Shown here: positions 42,718 to 53,516 of the stretch, one piece after another
Numbering within the stretch: position 1 is the first letter of the stretch
Layout: every line of letters starts with the position of its first letter
NCBI GenBank assembly: GCA_030998225.1
Contig: JAPYXD010000680.1
Location: 18,302,501-18,366,500 of the forward strand
Direction of reading: 5' to 3'
DNA: 64,000 nucleotides
Source: Diplolepis rosae
Taxonomy: Eukaryota; Arthropoda; Insecta; Hymenoptera; Diplolepididae
Program-made: the position numbers and the translations under genes
Notes under the pieces: model-generated
Databases searched by the model: none
What the model was told of the DNA's origin: nothing
What the model saw: the letters and a program-made list of their open reading frames with translations, nothing else

Positions 42718-43608
42718 CACTGCAAAAAGAAGTGTCTTACCTGGTATCTTACTGTAAGATATGAGATGGGAATTTGCTATCTTTTGTCTTAAAATAAGAT
42801 GTCTCACGAAGTGTCTTATTCAAAATTAAGACGACTTACGTATCTTGGTACGAATAAAGATGTAATTTCCGTCATACAAAATAAGATACTTGATTGAGTT
42901 AGATAATGTATCTTAGTTTAAGATGTTTAGGGGTGTCATAAGATGGTTCTGGCATAAGATGTTTCTGAATTGTAAGATATAGCAGGTCAATAAGTTAGCA
43001 AAAACTAAGACGCGTAAAGTATCAAAGAAGTAGTGGTCGAAAGATAGAATCTCTCATAGGGTTATAGTTACAGTTCATAACCTCAAAAAATGGAGCGTTT
43101 TGAGTGTTGCATGTTTTTTCTTCTGTGGTGTAATATCAACACATTTAGAGGAATATATTGTTCATTTTCATCGACACGATCCTTTATTTAAACTTTAGAT
43201 ATGACGGATGTGGAGCTACATATAAAAATTGGGAATCGTATCAGCAACACGTAACTCGATATCAGGTATACCTTCTGTTTTAACGTAGTGGATACGTTTG
43301 CTAAGTCGCTTATCTCCTTTCCCAATAGAGCATTTTCTTGAATTAATTTTTTTAAGAAGTACATACAGCCATGTAAACCACCACATGTGTAACAGATACC
43401 GGTGTGCCGTAAGCTTTTCCTCACAGTGTAGAGGTTATAAGGAACATGAACTGTCGGTAACTTAAGTAACCTGTGTTACCGATGGTTCAACTCAAGATAT
43501 TTTACGTGTCTCCAATTAATATGCTTTAGGCAACTTGAATGTGACTACCGAAACATCTTAGAAATAACTACACAAGTATCTTATATTAAGACACTTCTTT
43601 TTGCAGTG
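42718..43608. mobile_element. 891-bp TIR element with CACTGCAAAAAGAAGTGTCTTA ends
   Basis: CACTGCAAAAAGAAGTGTCT at the left and AGACACTTCTTTTTGCAGTG at the right are perfect inverted copies; the TIR extends about two more bases. Near each end, and especially in the left 300 bp, TAAGAT and ATCTTA words recur many times (TAAGATGTCTCACG, ATAAGATACTTG, TAAGATGTTT). That looks like an array of short sub-terminal binding-site-like repeats. Target duplication is not clear. A 78-codon minus-strand frame in the middle has no domain. Confidence 0.82.
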
Positions 43609-43631
43609 CTGTAGTGGCAAAGACTTAAGGT

Positions 43632-45502
43632 CCCGTGTAGAAATTGCCCTATCTTTCCTTATTTCAAGTTGGGTTCTAGTGGGGCCCGGACTAGAATTTC
43701 CTCATCTAGAAAAAACTGGTAGGGGCCCTGTTAGCACCCGATTAGTATTTCTAGTCCAGAAAAAACTTATAGGGGCCCTGTCAGGTTCCAGTGAGGAGTT
43801 CCTTGTTTCGCTTAAGTATGAAAAATCTGTTTGTATCTGGCGGGGCTCCGACTAGAGAATCTCTACTTGTAATATTTGTGGTTTAGGTTAGGTCCATTAG
43901 ATACGACATAACCTTTATCCTTTATTTCCATTAAAATTTGATCTTATCTGAGAAAAATGGAGATTTTCTGAACACGGTCTTGGATGAGATCAATACTTAA
44001 AAGGAAGCAAAAACATTTGAGAAAACTTTTTCATAATTTTGACTCGAATTCGCATGTAATTATAATAATCATATGCGAGCACGTATGTGTATGTGTGTGT
44101 ATCTTATTGTGTCGAGGTAATAACTATAACTAAACATGTAGTTCAATTAACATGGGGTGAATAGTAAAATCAATTGAAGCTTTCACAATAAACATAAGCG
44201 GTAGAAGTTACTACATAAGAGTAGTTAGAAAAAAAAAACTAATGATAAGTGAATAAGTGTACTACTTTTTTTAATAGCACTTCATTAGTTGGAATTACTT
44301 ATTGCAAACTTTAATGCATAATTTCGTTATGCGATAATAATTAAAAAATTAAAGGAATCATAATCTGTATAAAGTTTCACTAATATACAATAATAAAAAT
44401 TAATACTTCTAAAATGTATATAAATCTTTTTATTATGTAATGTTCTTTGATTCAAAAATTTGATCTGTTTCTTTCAAAAATATTTTATTTTATAGAAAAT
44501 CGATTTGATAATTAAAAATCTTTAAAATTTTAATCAGAATCATAAATTGGCAATAAATTTAGAAATTCCCGATTACACGGGGCCCATACACTTCTTACAC
44601 GGCCCTGCAGTAGTTGCAGGTTATAAGCGCTATTTTCTTTCTCGTATTCCAAGCGTGCGTAGCCGAGAGGCTTAGTCGTTAGGTTAGTAATGCGCTAATC
44701 ATAAGTAGAGAGGGTTCGAGTCCGCAGCGTTAAGAATAATTTTTAATACCACCTAAACGAGCGTTTGTGTAGTGTAGAGGGAGGGTGTGTGTTTGTAGGT
44801 GTGTATATGAAAATAGTAAGTTAGAGTCTACTTGAAAGTAAAAATACAGTTTTGAAATCTACTAAGAATATTCATCGATTCAACTACTGCTCTTACTTGA
44901 TTTACCTCTATGTTCCTGCGGTTCACCTAACTTGCAAAATGACACTGGGGCCTTTATAAACTATGGAAAGTAAGTTAAAAAGTAGTCAAACTTACTGAGA
45001 TTTTTTTTCGGTGTATGTGTAATGAAAAAGTACTGTCAATTTACTCAGAAACAAATGTCCTAGCTTGAAAACAGATTTTTTACTGTGAAAACAGTAAACT
45101 TAACCTTCCAAGCGAATATCCCTTCGTTCCTGTTAAAAACGGTAAATATTAGAGTCTTAACTCGAATTTCCCCTGTACTTTTTCTCTGCGTGGAAAATCG
45201 TTTTTATTTATTATTTTCTCAGTGAGATACCTGAACAAAATTGGTCACGTGACTCTTCTGATATATGCCCTTAAATTCAATGCGGAGGTCCGATAGGGCC
45301 CTAATGGTGTCCTTTTTTGTAGGTGGGGTAGTGTAAGGGCTGACCTCACTAAACCCCTACTACAAAGTCTAGTAGGGCCCACGTCGACAAAAGCGTTACG
45401 TTACCGACGGGGCCCTGACTAGTCTTCCACGCTAGATCCCGACTAAAGATAGGGCAAACTCGTCGGGGCCCCACTAGACCCCTATCAAAATTTCTACACG
45501 GG
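43632..45502. mobile_element. 1.87-kb TIR element with CCCGTGTAGAAATT ends and GGGGCCC sub-terminal repeats
   Basis: CCCGTGTAGAAATTGCCCTA at the left and AATTTCTACACGGG at the right are inverted. Both ends then carry GCCCTATCTTT and TCTAGTGGGGCCC, with further GGGGCCC words (43683-43780, 45290-45470), so the TIR region is about 200 bp and degenerate. The AT-rich middle includes a tRNA-like segment at 44653-44730. No transposase frame. It directly abuts a fold-back MITE at 45503. Confidence 0.75.
44653..44730 (+). other. tRNA-like (Ser/Leu-like) segment, probable SINE head or pseudo-tRNA
   Basis: GTAGCCGAGAGGCTTAGTCG resembles the D-arm/A box of tRNA-Ser/Leu (GCCGAG followed by a GGY-TTA-type loop). 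AGAGGGTTCGAGTCC fits a B box. A partial acceptor stem (CG-TGCG against CGCAGCG, with one bulge) closes, but the T stem does not pair well and no long variable arm is evident. So a functional tRNA is unlikely. It lies inside a transposon-like element. Confidence 0.4.
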
Positions 45503-46139
45503 GTAGTTGATCTACGAAAATTAAACCTCAGGCAAAAATAGATAATTTTACTTTCAGGAACAGCAATATTATTATTGAAGGGCTATTTTGTAAGAGAAAA
45601 GATTATTTTTCATGAAAAAATTTTAAATGCAGAAAAATAATTTTATTACTAAATTTTATTTTTGCCCAAACTTTTTTTCTTATCGCTTCTTACCAAATTT
45701 TAAAAAATTATGCGATTTTAATAAATTACAAATCACTTTTTCAAGAAAAAGATTCTCTACAACTTGATTATTTTCAAAAATGAATAAATTATTATCAAAT
45801 TCAGCAATTTTTTCATAAAAATTTCGTTTTGGAAAATGTTCTTTTAATGGTTTCAGCCATTAAAGAATTTATTTTTAAAAATCAGAAACGGCGAAGTTGT
45901 GGGAAATCTCTTCTCTAAAAAAATGATTTGATTTATTAGAATCGCATAATTTTTTAAAATTTGGTGAGATGCGATAAGGAAAAAAGTTGGGTCAAAAATA
46001 AAATTTATTAATAAAATCATTTTTCTGTGTTTTAAAGTTTTTTCTTGTAAAATAATCTTATTTTATCTTATTTTCTTATATATTTTAATCTTATTTTTAT
46101 TATTTTATCTTATTAATTTTCGTGAACGAACTACTTTAA
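45503..46139. mobile_element. TTAAGGTAGTT fold-back MITE, copy 4 (both ends eroded)
   Basis: GGTAGTTGATCTACGAAAAT at the left and AATTTTCGTGAACGAACTAC with TTTAAG at the right. The interior has the usual ATAGCAATATTATTATTGAA and mirrored AATAAAATTTATTAATAAAA. The right arm is disrupted by an AT run (TCTTATTTTATCTTATTTTC). The left TTAA is replaced by the end of the element at 43632. Confidence 0.8.
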
Positions 46140-46771
46140 GAAAAGTTTTGCAAGCATTTAAACTTTTTACAAGATGACTACTAAGAAATAAGCGTACAGA
46201 CAACTTGCAGCTGTAGTGTATTTACCATTGCGAGAGAATTATACACTCCTGAGCTATAACTTGGTTTCAGAATCTCTTTGATTCCAAAGCTGCATTATTT
46301 CCTAGGCGCTCTTCAATTAAACTTCCTGTGTTCAGAAATCAGACTTGAGATTATCACAATTGTTTTGAAATGACGTCATGACTGCATTTTCGTTGGTTCT
46401 CTAATTCACGACGAATGCTTCTTTCAACAAAGGAAAAAAGTCGTCTAATTTTCCGAGCTCTTTCCTCCTGCTGTGTTAATGCGACGATAAATCAGAGTAA
46501 TGTTAGAAATTGCTGTTGTAACGCGCCATGAAATGAACTGATCGCGCGTCACAGCCGGGGACTCCGGACAAAAGAACATACAATCATAATTCATAGTCTC
46601 GTGAACGTTTTCTATTTCGATCTTGTATTGTTATTACTTATCAACAGTTTCTGAAGAAACTATATTAGCCTAGAGGGCAAGTCTATTGTAACGGATGTAA
46701 CATAGTTATTGAAATATGTCGCAATTAACTTTTAATATAAAAGCTCGCTATTTTATGCGAAAAATTGTTAT
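46140..46771. other. Unique ordinary-composition stretch
   Basis: 46180-46660 is balanced, with GCGACGATAAATCAGAG and GCGCCATGAAATGAACTGATC regions and no repeat match in the window. No long frame. Possibly regulatory, with no direct evidence. Confidence 0.35.
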
Positions 46772-46775
46772 TTAA

Positions 46776-47624
46776 GGGATCCGCCACCTTTAATTGGTAT
46801 ATTTTTTATTTTTTTGATATTTTATAAAAATTTTATTTCTTCATTCTCTATACTTTTCTGAGTATGTGTGTACATTTTCAGGGCGATCTGATTTTTTTTT
46901 TCTTACAAAAATAAATAAAATTAAAAGTTACAACGATTTAAGATAACGCGTTTTTAGCAAAAATTATCTTTTTAAACAAAATAGTTTCTTTATTTATTTA
47001 CTAATATTTCTGAATTATATGGAAAATAGTATATAACAGGTATATTGCCTTTATGTATATATATATAATTTAGTATTGAGGCTTCACTACAAGATTTTAC
47101 TTTAAACTCCATTTTCCGCAAATTGTGATTTTCCGTATTTATTACAACATATATTTGAATAAAATCTAAAGTATTAGACACAGGCCTTTGAAATTTCAAT
47201 CACTTATTCTTTGTTATATTATCAATATTTTTGGGTATGGAAAGCACTCTAGCTAAAAAAATAACCACAAAAATTTTTTTTTTTATATTTTGGGATATTT
47301 TTATTAATTTTTTTATTTTATTTTATTTGTATAGCTTTTTTAGTCATTTTATCCTCTTTTACACACCTAAAAAGTGGTTAGACATTGTAAGGGCAAAAAT
47401 AAAAAAAAATCATGACAATTGGTTTAAAAACAAAAAAGTTATTCAAAGTAAAGAATTTCAAAAAAATGCCCAAAAAACTCAAAATTTTTAGTTTAAAAAT
47501 ACATAAAGGTGCTGGAATTTTTAAAAACTCGCAAAACCTTTCTAAATATAGGTACTAAGCATAAATAAAATTATATGGAAGGTCTAAACTTAAAAAATAA
47601 AAATATTAAAGGTGGTGGATCCCC
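46776..47624. mobile_element. TTAA-flanked element with GGGATCCGCCACC ends, copy 1
   Basis: TTAA at 46772-46775 and 47625-47628. The left end is GGGATCCGCCACCTTTAAT and the right end ATTAAAGGTGGTGGATCCCC. The right half (GGAAGGTCTAAACTTA, GGTGCTGGAATTTTT, GCCCAAAAAACTCAAAAT) is homologous, in reverse, to 61414-61683. An 86-codon plus-strand frame (47231-47491) is low-complexity and not accepted. Probably non-autonomous, piggyBac-type by target. Confidence 0.78.
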
Positions 47625-47639
47625 TTAAATTTAATATAG

Positions 47640-48480
47640 GTGTATATGAAGTCATTCGCATTTGCATATGCAATATATGGAATTTCATATAGGAAATTAT
47701 GAATTTTAATATGCATTGGAGTGTTGATAAAACAGAATATTTTCTAGATTCTTTGATAAATCATGTATCATTAAAATTGGTTGATAATAATTCAAATTAA
47801 TTCGATCATCAATACTATACTTCTAAATTTTCTAAATAATTAAATATCTCAAATAATTTAAAAATTAATTTATAGTCTTATTATTTAAATCCTAGATTTA
47901 CTAAAAAATAATTGTATAATTGTATAAAATCAAATTATGTGAGGTTTTGACATTGGTGTATAGCATTTGATACCTCAGTATTTTAAATCAATTAATATAC
48001 ATTCATATTAAATTTATTAACTTTCCAATTAAAATATATTAAAATTATTAAACATTATTAAAATATACACACATGTGTATTGTAATTCAAATAAAAGTTT
48101 GTATTTTTTAAAATGAAAGTATTTTGAATTTAATATACGTTACTGAAAAAAACTTCCATTACATGTAAAGGAAGTTAAATACAGAAATTTCTAACAGTGT
48201 ATTGTTTCAAGAATAATAATCTGAATTAAACAGATATTTCAGTATAATTCACAGCTTATTTGTAAATATAACAAATTTTTTGATGAATATTACAGAAATT
48301 TCTATTGAATTAACATTTTGAAGAAAATTCCTTTTTCTTTCAGGAATTTTTATAATATTCATTAACAAATTTGTTATATTTACAAACAGTCAGTTGTAAT
48401 GAAATATCTGTTAAATTTACAGTAATTTTATGCTGTCACAATTTTAAGTTTTGGCCTCAGTAAATTCAACACATCCTTTG
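47640..48480. repeat. AT-rich dispersed repeat shared with 21641-22700 and 12580-12745
   Basis: TTATGAATTTTAATATGCAT, TTTTCTAGATTCTTTGAT and GGTTGATAAT match 21790-21890. Near 48060-48199, ATATGTGTATT-like text, AAAGTATTTTGAATTTAATA and AGAAATTTCTAACAGTG match the right part of the element ending at 12745. 48230-48460 resembles the MITE at 9305-9651. So several related elements are mixed here and I cannot separate them. Confidence 0.5.
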
Positions 48481-49544
48481 CAAAAAAATATAATTATATT
48501 TTTCATTATCCTTCATGAATTAGAAACATGACATTTTAATAAGGAATAAAGTTCAGCGCAGTTTTAATGTCATAGTAAGATTTTTATTATGTGTATATAT
48601 AGTAAGGGTCACTTTATATGAAATCAGCCTAAATTAATCATCCAGAAGTTGGAAAGTTAAAATAAAATTGATTACTTCAATTTTTATTATCTAAAACTTT
48701 GAATTATTCAAACTCACTTGGAATATATATCGAAATCGTCCTCGGATTTTGAGTTTAATGCATTAGAGGAGAAAAAAAGAAAAAAAGAAAAATTGGAACA
48801 GATATTTCTGATGACACTGTATCTTTTACACAGTAGAGTCACTGGATAAAGGACTCAATCGAACAGAAATGCTTGTTTCAATCGGTGAAAGAAGGGAAGG
48901 AAAATCAAGAGAGAAAGGTCGAGGGATGAAAAAATAAAAGAGCTGATGGAAAGGGTTGCTATCACTTTCATGAATGGTGGACTCGCTAGATTGATGTATG
49001 AAAGTTAAATGCACCAGTAATTTCTCCTCCATCAACATCCTATGGTAAACTTTTTAAGTTTTTCAAACTGGAAAGCTTTTTAAGTTGAACAATATTGTAA
49101 GAATTTTACACTTAAGATAGATAGAAAAAATAGTTCTTTGAGCAATAATATCTAACTATACTTTTGAGAATAATATCATTATGAAAAATATCGATTGAAC
49201 TTTTTTTGATATAGATAAAAATCAACTTCTCAAAAATTATGGGGTTTTGATAAATGAAAATTTGCTTTTTCGAGAAGATTTCTAAAAATTGATCATCTTT
49301 AATTCTTGAATATAATTTAATGAATGCTAAATATAGTTATTTGTTTAAACTTATAATTCAAAAATTAATTTATCACTATAGGCATTAAAAAGTTACCATT
49401 CAAAAATTAAACGCGGTCAAGTTGTGAAGAATATTTTTCTTGAGAAAATAAGCCCTCATTTATTAAAATTTCTTGCCATTTGAGAAAATTGGTATTCATA
49501 GATATTAAAAACAGGTCAGACAGGAATAAAAATAAAAATGCTTT
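48481..49544. other. Unassigned, with diverged fold-back fragment near 49240-49500
   Basis: 48770-49040 is moderately GC and unique, with a 70-codon minus-strand frame without a domain. 49380-49480 has CAAGTTGTGAAGAATATTTT, TTGAGAAAATAAGCCCTCAT and TTATTAAAATT, recalling the centre of the TTAA fold-back MITE, but too eroded to delimit. Confidence 0.35.
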
Positions 49545-49995
49545 TTATCGCACTAGTGCGGAAATATTTTAAGTTTTGCGTACGGAAAGTTGATTTTCCG
49601 CGGACTTAAAATTTTACCACACTAGTGCGGGAAAATCAACTTTTCGCACGCAAAATGATACCGACTCGGCTAACTTTCGGTATACAGCGAACAAAAAATA
49701 TTGTTCGTATCACGTGCGGAACGTGTTTTAACGTGTGAGCAAGTCGCGGCGAGAGCCAAGGCGACATAAAGGAACCTAGATGCACATGATACGAACGATA
49801 TTTTTTGTTCCTTGTATACCGGTAGTTACTAGAGTCGGTGTCGTTTTGCGTACGGAAAGTTGATTTTCTCGCACTAGTGCGGTAATATTTCAAGTTTTGC
49901 GTACGGAAAGTTCATTTTTTGCACACTTAAAATTTTACAACACTGGTGCGGGAAAATCAACTTTCCGCACGCAAAACGACACCTTCAAGGCAATA
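49545..49995. repeat. GTGCGGAAA / GTGTCGTTTTGCG repeat family, copy 5 (double unit)
   Basis: Two units arranged around a GCGGCGAGAGCC-containing centre. Each has CGCACTAGTGCGG or CACACTAGTGCGGG, TTTTGCGTACGGAAAGTTGA, and ACTTTCCGCACGCAAAACGA or its variant. The middle contains TTCGTATCACGTGCGGAACG and ATGATACGAACGATATTTTT. The unit is repeated in both orientations, forming a palindrome of palindromes. Opposing 85- and 65-codon frames are by-products. Confidence 0.75.
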
Positions 49996-50779
49996 GACGA
50001 GTCTTGCAATAAACGAGTCTTTAGTGTAATAAGACTCTTTTATCAAGATGTTCTTATAAGAAAAAACCAACTTGCAACTCGAAAGATATCTTGAAAATCA
50101 GATCAGTAGGGGAAAGGGGAATCCCAAAGTCGTAGGTGTTAACAAATTACGTGGGGATGGAGGGTTAAAGGTGAAGGGTGAGGGCTAAGGGGTGAGGGGT
50201 TAGGGCTTATAGATCAAGAAAAAGAGCAGAGTCTTGAAATATCGTAAATCGAGGGTTGGTTAGCATAATGCCAATCTTGTAGCAAAGGCTGAATGGGAAT
50301 TTTTTGAAAATATCAGAAAGTCTCTATCTTTCTTTCTTCTTTCTAAACTTTCTCCCTTTCCTCTCATAACCACCAAGAAGAGAGCCCCAGGGCTTGTTGT
50401 TTTCTTGCCAGGAACAGTGAAACCCCAGGAGCCATGAGAACTCATCTCTGTTGTAGCTACACAAAGGCCAAAAAGAATGAACATTGTTCAAAGCAAAAAT
50501 TCCCTCCTTTATAACTTTTCAAAAACAATCATTACAGAATTTCAAACTTGGGTTTGACATACTTTCTAAATATGTGTGGGGCTATTAAAAAAAATACAAT
50601 CAAATTCGTAATTACTACAACGAGAAAAATAATTTAGTAATCACAATGAAATGGCTTTGTTGAAAAAATGGGCTGAAGTTTGTGACGTCTCGTGTGACGA
50701 ATTTTTTTTCTTTTTCTTGTTGTATGATATGCAGAATAATAATTTTTGACAAAAACAACACTTTTTATTGTAAAAAATT
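49996..50779. other. Unassigned, with G-rich minisatellite-like stretch
   Basis: 50109-50206 is G-rich (GGTGAAGGGTGAGGGCTAAG, GGGGTGAGGGGTTAGGGC) with loose 6-9-bp periodicity and could form G-quadruplexes. 50270-50480 is balanced, with a 74-codon minus-strand frame without a recognisable domain. Confidence 0.45.
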
Positions 50780-51300
50780 TTTTTGAAGTTTGACCAAAAC
50801 AAGTCATTTGTGGATGAACTTGTTAAATTATCTCGTGAACTAAAATAGAGACAAAAATACGAAGTTCGGTATTTTATTGCAGACACATAGGGCTAAAATA
50901 GAAGAAATATAAATTAAAAATTGAGATTGCGGTTTCGAACCAAAATTAGCAAAGTTTGACCAAAAAAAGCCATTTATAAACGAATTTGTTAAATTATCTC
51001 GCAAACTAAGAAAGAGACATATATATATAGACTTCGGTTTCTGATTGCAGTCACATTTTTCTATAATAAAAAAAATATATATTGAAAATTAAGTTTAGGG
51101 AACGAAACTAAAATTAGCATAGTTTGACCAAAAGAAACCATTTATGGACGAACTTGTTAAATTATCTCGCAAAGTAAGAAAAAGACATATATATGTACTT
51201 CGGTTTCTGATTGCAGTCACATTTTTCTACAATAAAAAGAATATAAATTAAAAATTGAGATTGCGGAGCGAAACCAAAATTAGCAAAGTTTGACCAAAAG
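50780..51300 (+). repeat. Three tandem units of about 167 bp
   Basis: GTTTGACCAAA recurs at 50788, 50954, 51122 and 51288 (spacings 166, 168, 166). Each unit runs through CATTTATGGACGAACTTGTT, AAATTATCTCGCAAACTAAG, TTCGGTTTCTGATTGCAGTC, ACATTTTTCTA and AATTAAAAATTGAGATTGCG. The second and third units are closer to each other than to the first. A fourth unit is cut after GACCAAAAG. Non-coding. Confidence 0.82.
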
Positions 51301-51615
51301 AATCATTGTGATTAATGAAATTCCACCAATAAAATTTCTTTTTAAATGAATAAATAATTTAAATTACAATAAGATTTTAATTACGATTAAAATTTGTGAA
51401 TAATGAAATATTTTTTCCCACCTTACAACATCAAGTTTAATCTACAAAACTATTTTATCAAGCCAACAAAACTATTTTTTTGCGCCAACAACCATTTTAC
51501 TAGACTAACAAAATAATTTTGTTTGACGAGAAATCAGTTTTGTTAGAAAAATAACAACAAAATAATTTTGGTGCTCCAAAAAAATTTTTTTGGGTATATT
51601 TCACAATTGTTTCGA
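51301..51615. repeat. Fragment of the ACAAAAT / ATTTTGTT repeat
   Basis: CAAGTTTAATCTACAAAACT, CCAACAAAACTATTTTTTTG and ACAAAATAATTTTGTTTGAC match the style and some text of 40965-41070 (GTGCATCTACAAAACTATTT). It ends near TTTTTTTGGGTATA. Probably a truncated copy. Confidence 0.45.
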
Positions 51616-52323
51616 TTTTGAGTTTAGATTATTGCAAAATACATTGATTCTACTTTATCATTATCAAATATGGAGAGCATTTAAATATTAAACACTTAAA
51701 TTTGAAATTAAAACTTTCAAGTACTCTTTAAAATTGAATGCATTGAAATATGATTATTCGAAATTTTGAGACTTGAAACTTAAAAACCTCAAAAGTCTAA
51801 AGATCTATGAATATGGAATTTATATATATTCTAGAATTGAGTCTTTGCTTGGCTCGTACCTGACCCGTCATTTACAGGCCATAACTTCTCCAATTATGCC
51901 AAGACACGTGGCGACTTGCCAAGGACACGTGCTTCGCTTCTCAGCGAACTCGTAGATCAGAATGTGAATTGTTCTGCATGTCAAGCAATTAGCAAACGTT
52001 TTTTAAAGTTTATTTGTAATCTATTTTAAAAAAGAAATATGACTATTTATATGTGAAAAAGTAATAAGAAGTAAAATCAGCTTAAAAAATAAATGGAGGG
52101 AAATCAATTTTATTGAGAGAGAACATGAAACGTGGAAGGTGCACATCTGTTTCCTCAGATTGATGCGTGAATTGCACTATTGCGACACGCATCTGTGACC
52201 CTCTACGACCTTCCTTACAAAAATGGAAAAATATCCTTTCTTCCCTCTAGGTGATATTTCAAATTTTAAAATTATAATGTAATTTCTCGAAAAATTAGAT
52301 CATATATTATTTTTTATAGGTTA
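51616..52323. other. Unassigned; ordinary-composition part at 51830-52250
   Basis: Contains two CACGTG-like words (AAGACACGTGGCGACTTGCC, AAGGACACGTGCTTCGC) forming a short direct repeat at about 51901-51935. A 60-codon plus-strand frame has no domain. Confidence 0.35.
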
Positions 52324-52921
52324 TGATTATTGAATGGCTAATTTGTAAGAGAAAAGATTATTTTTCATGAAAAAATTTTAAATGCAGAAAAATAATTTTA
52401 TTAATAAATTTTATTTCCCCCCTCATTTTTTACTTATCGCTTCTTACCAAATTTTAAAAAATTATGCGATTTTAATAAATTACAAATCACTTTTTCAGAA
52501 AAAAGATTCTCTACAAGTCAGCGATTTCCAATTTTCGAAAATGAATAAATTATTATTAAATTCAGCAATTTGTTTATAAAAATTTCGCTTTGGAAAATGT
52601 TTTTGAAAAGGTTTTAGCCATTAAAGAATTTATTTTTGAAAATCAGAAACGGTGAAATTGTGGGAAATCTTTTCTCTGAGAAAATGATTCATGATTTATT
52701 AGAATTGCATAATTATTTAAAATTTGGCAAAAAGCGATAAGAAGAAAAGTTGGGTGAAAAATAAAATTTATTAATAAAATTATTTTTCTGTGTTTCAAAT
52801 TTTTTTCTTGTTAAATAATCTTTTCTCTCTCAAAATAGCCCTTCAATAATAATATTGCTATTTTTGGAAGCAAAATTATCTATGTTTGTCTGAGGTCTAA
52901 TTTTCGTGGATGAAAACTACC
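52324..52921. mobile_element. TTAAGGTAGTT fold-back MITE, copy 5 (left end truncated)
   Basis: Starts within the left arm (TATTGAATGGCTAATTTGTA) and retains the mirrored core and the full right end (CTGAGGTCTAATTTTCGTGG, ATGAAAACTACC then TTAA at 52922-52925). Same internal text as copies 2 and 4. Confidence 0.82.
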
Positions 52922-52925
52922 TTAA

Positions 52926-53300
52926 CCACACTGTAAAACATTTGTGGAATTTTTCCCAACCATTATTGGGGAAAATTCTAAATTTCAAAGTAAACATACT
53001 TTTCCCCAAGGAATTGGGGGATTCTCCAGAAAAAATGGATAAATTCCCGAAAAAGCAGGGAACATTCCCCAAAAATTTAGAGAGTAAGTGAATCACATAT
53101 ATTTTGAGGAATTTTTTCTATTCATGTTGTAATTTTTACGAAAAATTGGAAAAATTAACGATAAATTGTGGGAAATTTTCTTTAAAAATTAAGGAATTAA
53201 GTAAACTCCATGTGATTTGGGGAATTTTCCCAAATTCATTTTGTGCTTTTTCCCAAAAATGAGAAAAATATCATTTAAAGGAGGAGATATTCTCTGTCAA
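52926..53300. repeat. GGGGAATTTTCCC-rich repeat
   Basis: Begins CCACACTGTAAAACATTTGTGG right after the TTAA of the preceding MITE. Variants of GGGGAAAATTC, TTCCCCAAGGAATTGGGGG, GGGAACATTCCCC and GGGGAATTTTCCC recur every 15-40 bases on both strands. Probably a decayed MITE with GGAATTTTCC-type internal repeats; the right end is not found. A 61-codon frame (52906-53091) is a by-product. Confidence 0.45.
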
Positions 53301-53516
53301 AAATAAATTAAGGCCTTCTTGACCTTTAGTCTAAATACGGTACTGTGCCTCTTAATTGAGTTTGTCTTATCTCCCATTTATGCTTTGGTTTACCTGCAAT
53401 TAATTTTAAATGCTTCAGCTATTGAATTCTATTGTTCAGTGACCCTATAAACTCTCTCGTTACTTATAACTTTCTGGCGTCTCTGATTTTAAGCTTGCAT
53501 TCAAAAATATAAAATA

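Noticed and set aside
43601..43855. 84-codon frame rich in GGGGCCC-derived residues
   Set aside because: It straddles the end of one element and the start of another and is composed of their sub-terminal repeats.
44653..44730. Functional tRNA gene
   Set aside because: A and B boxes are recognisable, but the T stem fails, the acceptor has a bulge, and it lies inside a transposon-like element.
50109..50206. GGGTTAGGG-like text as telomeric repeat
   Set aside because: Only irregular G-rich words are present, without tandem copies of a telomere unit such as TTAGG or TTAGGG.
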